Assembly: GCA_937902905.1 (NCBI GenBank)
Contig: CALELW010000007.1
Span: 1 to 15,079 of the forward strand
Length of the DNA stretch: 15,079 bases
Reading direction: 5' to 3'
DNA from: an uncultured Clostridium sp.
GTDB taxonomy: Bacteria; Bacillota; Clostridia; Lachnospirales; Lachnospiraceae
Shown: piece by piece, positions 13,112 to 15,079 of the stretch
How positions within the stretch are numbered: the stretch's first letter is position 1
Layout of the letters: the number at the start of each line of letters is the position of its first letter
Position numbers and translations under genes: made by a program
Notes under the pieces: generated by a model
Told to the model about the DNA's origin: nothing
Databases searched by the model: none
The model's input: the letters and a program-made list of their open reading frames with translations, nothing else

Positions 13112-13151
13112 ATAAAAACAAAACAATACTATAAAATAGGAGGTAACAGTT

Positions 13152-15079
13152 TTGAAGAAAAGTATCAAATCCGTTCTTGCAAAATCACTGGCAGTAGTTA
13201 TGGCTTTCAGTCTTGCAGGAATCGCACCAAACACTTCTTCTGAGGCAGCAGCTAAAAAGCCATCGCTTACGAAGAAAGTAACCGTAACTGTTGGTAAGAA
13301 AAAAACAGTTAAAGTAACATCTAAGAAAAAGGTTAAGAAGACAACATGGTCTCTCAACAAGAAAGGCAAAAAAGTTGTTGCTCTTAGCAAGAAAAAAGCA
13401 AAAAGCGTAGTAGTTAAAGGTAAAAAAGCTGGTAAAGCTACTTTGACTGCTAAAATCAAAGTAGGTAAGAAAACCTATAAAAAGACTTGCAAAATTACTG
13501 TTAAGAAGGCAGGTAAAGTAAATGTAACACCAGTACCTGCAAAGACAGATGCAGCAAAAGCTACAGCAACTCCAGCAAACAACAACAATAACAACAATGG
13601 TGGAAGCACAGCAACTGCTACACCAAAAGCTACAGAAGCTCCTGTAGGTGTAATCAAAACAGAAGCTGGTACTTACACAGTAGATGAATCTGCTACATAT
13701 CACATCAATTTGACAGAGCTTAACGAGACTACATTTACTTGTGACACTAAACGTTCTGATGGTGAGACATGTAAAGACGGTACTTTGTACAACAAAGACG
13801 GTTCTGTAACATTCACATCTACAGGTGATTATAACTCCGGTGTATCTTACTACATCAACCCGGCAACAAAAGATGATGACATCATTGATATCTCTGATAC
13901 ACGTGGTGACGGATTCTTTGGTTATGACAACGGTACAAAAGATATGTCCGCTTATGACTACGTTCGTGTTAAAGTAACATCTGAGAACGAGATGAACTGC
14001 CGTACTTACAACGGAAACGATCAGATTCGTTCCGCTGGTTTCCCGGGTTCTTCTACTTCTGAGACATACGAAGGTGGCTGGATTCACACAGATGAAAACA
14101 TCTGGGCTGAAGAATCTACTTTCTCTGCTGGTAACACAGTAAAAGAGCAGTATAAAACACGTACGTTCTTCATTCCAATCTCTACTTTGATTGGTAAAGG
14201 AATGAACCCGGAGACTTTGACAGCTATCGCATTCTGCCCACAGTCTTCTGGTGCTGAAGTAACAATTCACAGCGTTGACTTTGTAAAAGTTAAATATGAC
14301 AAACTTGTTACTGGTATTGATGTAAAAGCTGCTAAGACAGAGATTGCTCCTGGTAAGACTACAACTGTAACAGCTACAGTTACACCTGCTGATGCAACTC
14401 GTCAGATCGTTAAATGGACATCCAGCAACGAAGATGTAGCAACTGTAAACTTCGCAGGTACTGTAGTAGCTAAGAAGGGTGCAGAAGGTACAACAACAAT
14501 TACTGCAACATCTACAGATGGAAGCAAGGTAACAGGTTCTGTTGATATTACAGTTAAAGAGCCATCTGAAGAGCCTACTGTAATCGAAACTCATAAATTT
14601 GATTTGACAAGTGCTGATATCGTAGCAAAAACAAATCCTGGCGAAGGCGCTGGCGTAGCTGCTACAAAATCTGCTGCAGGTCTTGAGTTCATGGCTGGAA
14701 AAGCAATGGCATATGTAGATTTCTCTGCATATCTTGCAAGCAAAAACCTTGACATGGCTGACTATGATGCATTGAAAGTAACATGGGAAGTACAGGATGC
14801 AGAGGGTAATAAAGTAACAGATTATGCTGAGGCAGAAGGTACTCCAACATATGGTAAAATTGCATATGTGGCAGCAGGTAAATTGAATGGATTTGACAAT
14901 GGTATTGATGTAAACTGGACAGGCGAAGATGATACAGACGCTAATACAGCATGGTTGTCTTCTCCATTTACAGGACAGACATGTACATTGACAATTGCTA
15001 AGACAAATCCTACAGAGCTTGCAACAGTAGCAGGATTTAACCTTCAGTTACAGTCCTTGCCGGCAAATATGCACTTTGT
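13152..15079 (+). CDS. Second secreted Ig-like / carbohydrate-binding-like protein, 3' end outside window
   Basis: An open frame of 642 codons runs off the window. It starts at TTG 13152, supported by AGGAGG (13138-13143) 8 bases before it and by a signal peptide directly after (K-K-S-I-K-S-V-L-A-K, hydrophobic L-A-V-V-M-A-F-S-L-A-G-I-A, then S-S-E-A-A-A). The next ATG (13200) would cut the signal peptide. Modules: lysine-rich Big_2 (about 36-120), an Ala/Thr/Pro linker with a run of seven Asn (143-149), a beta-sandwich module (about 165-380), a clear Big_2 (about 385-467, with V-K-W-T-S-S-N-E-D-V-A-T-V), and the start of another module (about 475 on). The plan matches the gene upstream, so the two are probably paralogues in one operon. 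No catalytic motif is visible so far. Confidence 0.83.
   Translation, partial: MKKSIKSVLAKSLAVVMAFSLAGIAPNTSSEAAAKKPSLTKKVTVTVGKKKTVKVTSKKKVKKTTWSLNKKGKKVVALSKKKAKSVVVKGKKAGKATLTAKIKVGKKTYKKTCKITVKKAGKVNVTPVPAKTDAAKATATPANNNNNNNGGSTATATPKATEAPVGVIKTEAGTYTVDESATYHINLTELNETTFTCDTKRSDGETCKDGTLYNKDGSVTFTSTGDYNSGVSYYINPATKDDDIIDISDTRGDGFFGYDNGTKDMSAYDYVRVKVTSENEMNCRTYNGNDQIRSAGFPGSSTSETYEGGWIHTDENIWAEESTFSAGNTVKEQYKTRTFFIPISTLIGKGMNPETLTAIAFCPQSSGAEVTIHSVDFVKVKYDKLVTGIDVKAAKTEIAPGKTTTVTATVTPADATRQIVKWTSSNEDVATVNFAGTVVAKKGAEGTTTITATSTDGSKVTGSVDITVKEPSEEPTVIETHKFDLTSADIVAKTNPGEGAGVAATKSAAGLEFMAGKAMAYVDFSAYLASKNLDMADYDALKVTWEVQDAEGNKVTDYAEAEGTPTYGKIAYVAAGKLNGFDNGIDVNWTGEDDTDANTAWLSSPFTGQTCTLTIAKTNPTELATVAGFNLQLQSLPANMHF

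Noticed and set aside
13112..13143. Separate promoter for the second secreted-protein gene (TATAAA at 13131-13136)
   Set aside because: No -35 box lies at a proper distance, and the start would fall on the ribosome-binding site.
13185..14594. 469-codon minus-strand open frame
   Set aside because: No start context, Cys-rich unnatural composition, and fully antisense to a secreted protein with a signal peptide and Big_2 repeats.
1..15079. CRISPR array, insertion sequence or prophage genes
   Set aside because: No regularly spaced repeats, transposase, integrase or phage-like genes were seen on either strand.

Overview
The window looks like chromosome of a low-GC Gram-positive, most likely a Lachnospiraceae-type Clostridium. 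Signs of this are strong AGGAGG ribosome-binding sites, TTGACA/TATAAT-type promoters with 17-base spacers, a Clostridia-type sigma-H next to mini-RNase III and RlmB, and secreted lysine-rich Ig-like proteins common in gut Lachnospiraceae. The species is inferred, not proven.

Layout. (1) Bases 1-4829 hold an export operon, left to right: the end of a HlyD/RND-type adaptor, a duplicated 10-helix FtsX-type permease, and two intact ABC ATPases, the second with a C-terminal AbrB-like tail. (2) Bases 4810-6314 hold a membrane-anchored polysaccharide deacetylase with its own promoter inside the last ATPase gene. It converges, with a 14-base overlap, on a small two-helix membrane protein. (3) Bases 6380-8112 are an AT-rich, RNA-dominated stretch. 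It has a GNAT acetyltransferase behind a leader peptide and attenuator, a structured ncRNA of about 236 nt with its own promoter and terminator, a probable type I toxin-antitoxin pair (28-aa membrane toxin on the minus strand, antisense RNA of about 90 nt on the plus strand), and tRNA-Thr(GGT) with promoter and terminator. (4) Bases 8113-8448 are non-coding with degenerate GTTGC-rich repeats. (5) Bases 10379-8449 (minus strand) hold the housekeeping operon mrnC-rlmB-sigH with its own promoter. (6) Bases 10441-15079 hold two large secreted proteins in tandem, built from lysine-rich Ig-like (Big_2) modules and beta-sandwich carbohydrate-binding-like modules. A strong hairpin separates them, and the second starts at TTG and runs off the window.

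How the parts work together. Regions 1, 2 and 6 concern the cell envelope: an exporter, peptidoglycan or glycan deacetylation, and cell-surface carbohydrate-binding-like proteins. Region 5 is RNA metabolism plus the stationary-phase/sporulation sigma factor. Region 3 is the novel part. Its genes are controlled by RNA structures that can be read directly in the sequence: terminator/antiterminator switching before the acetyltransferase, and antisense plus long-range 5'-3' pairing in the toxin mRNA. The toxin-antitoxin pair and the unassigned ncRNA are the best candidates for something undescribed.
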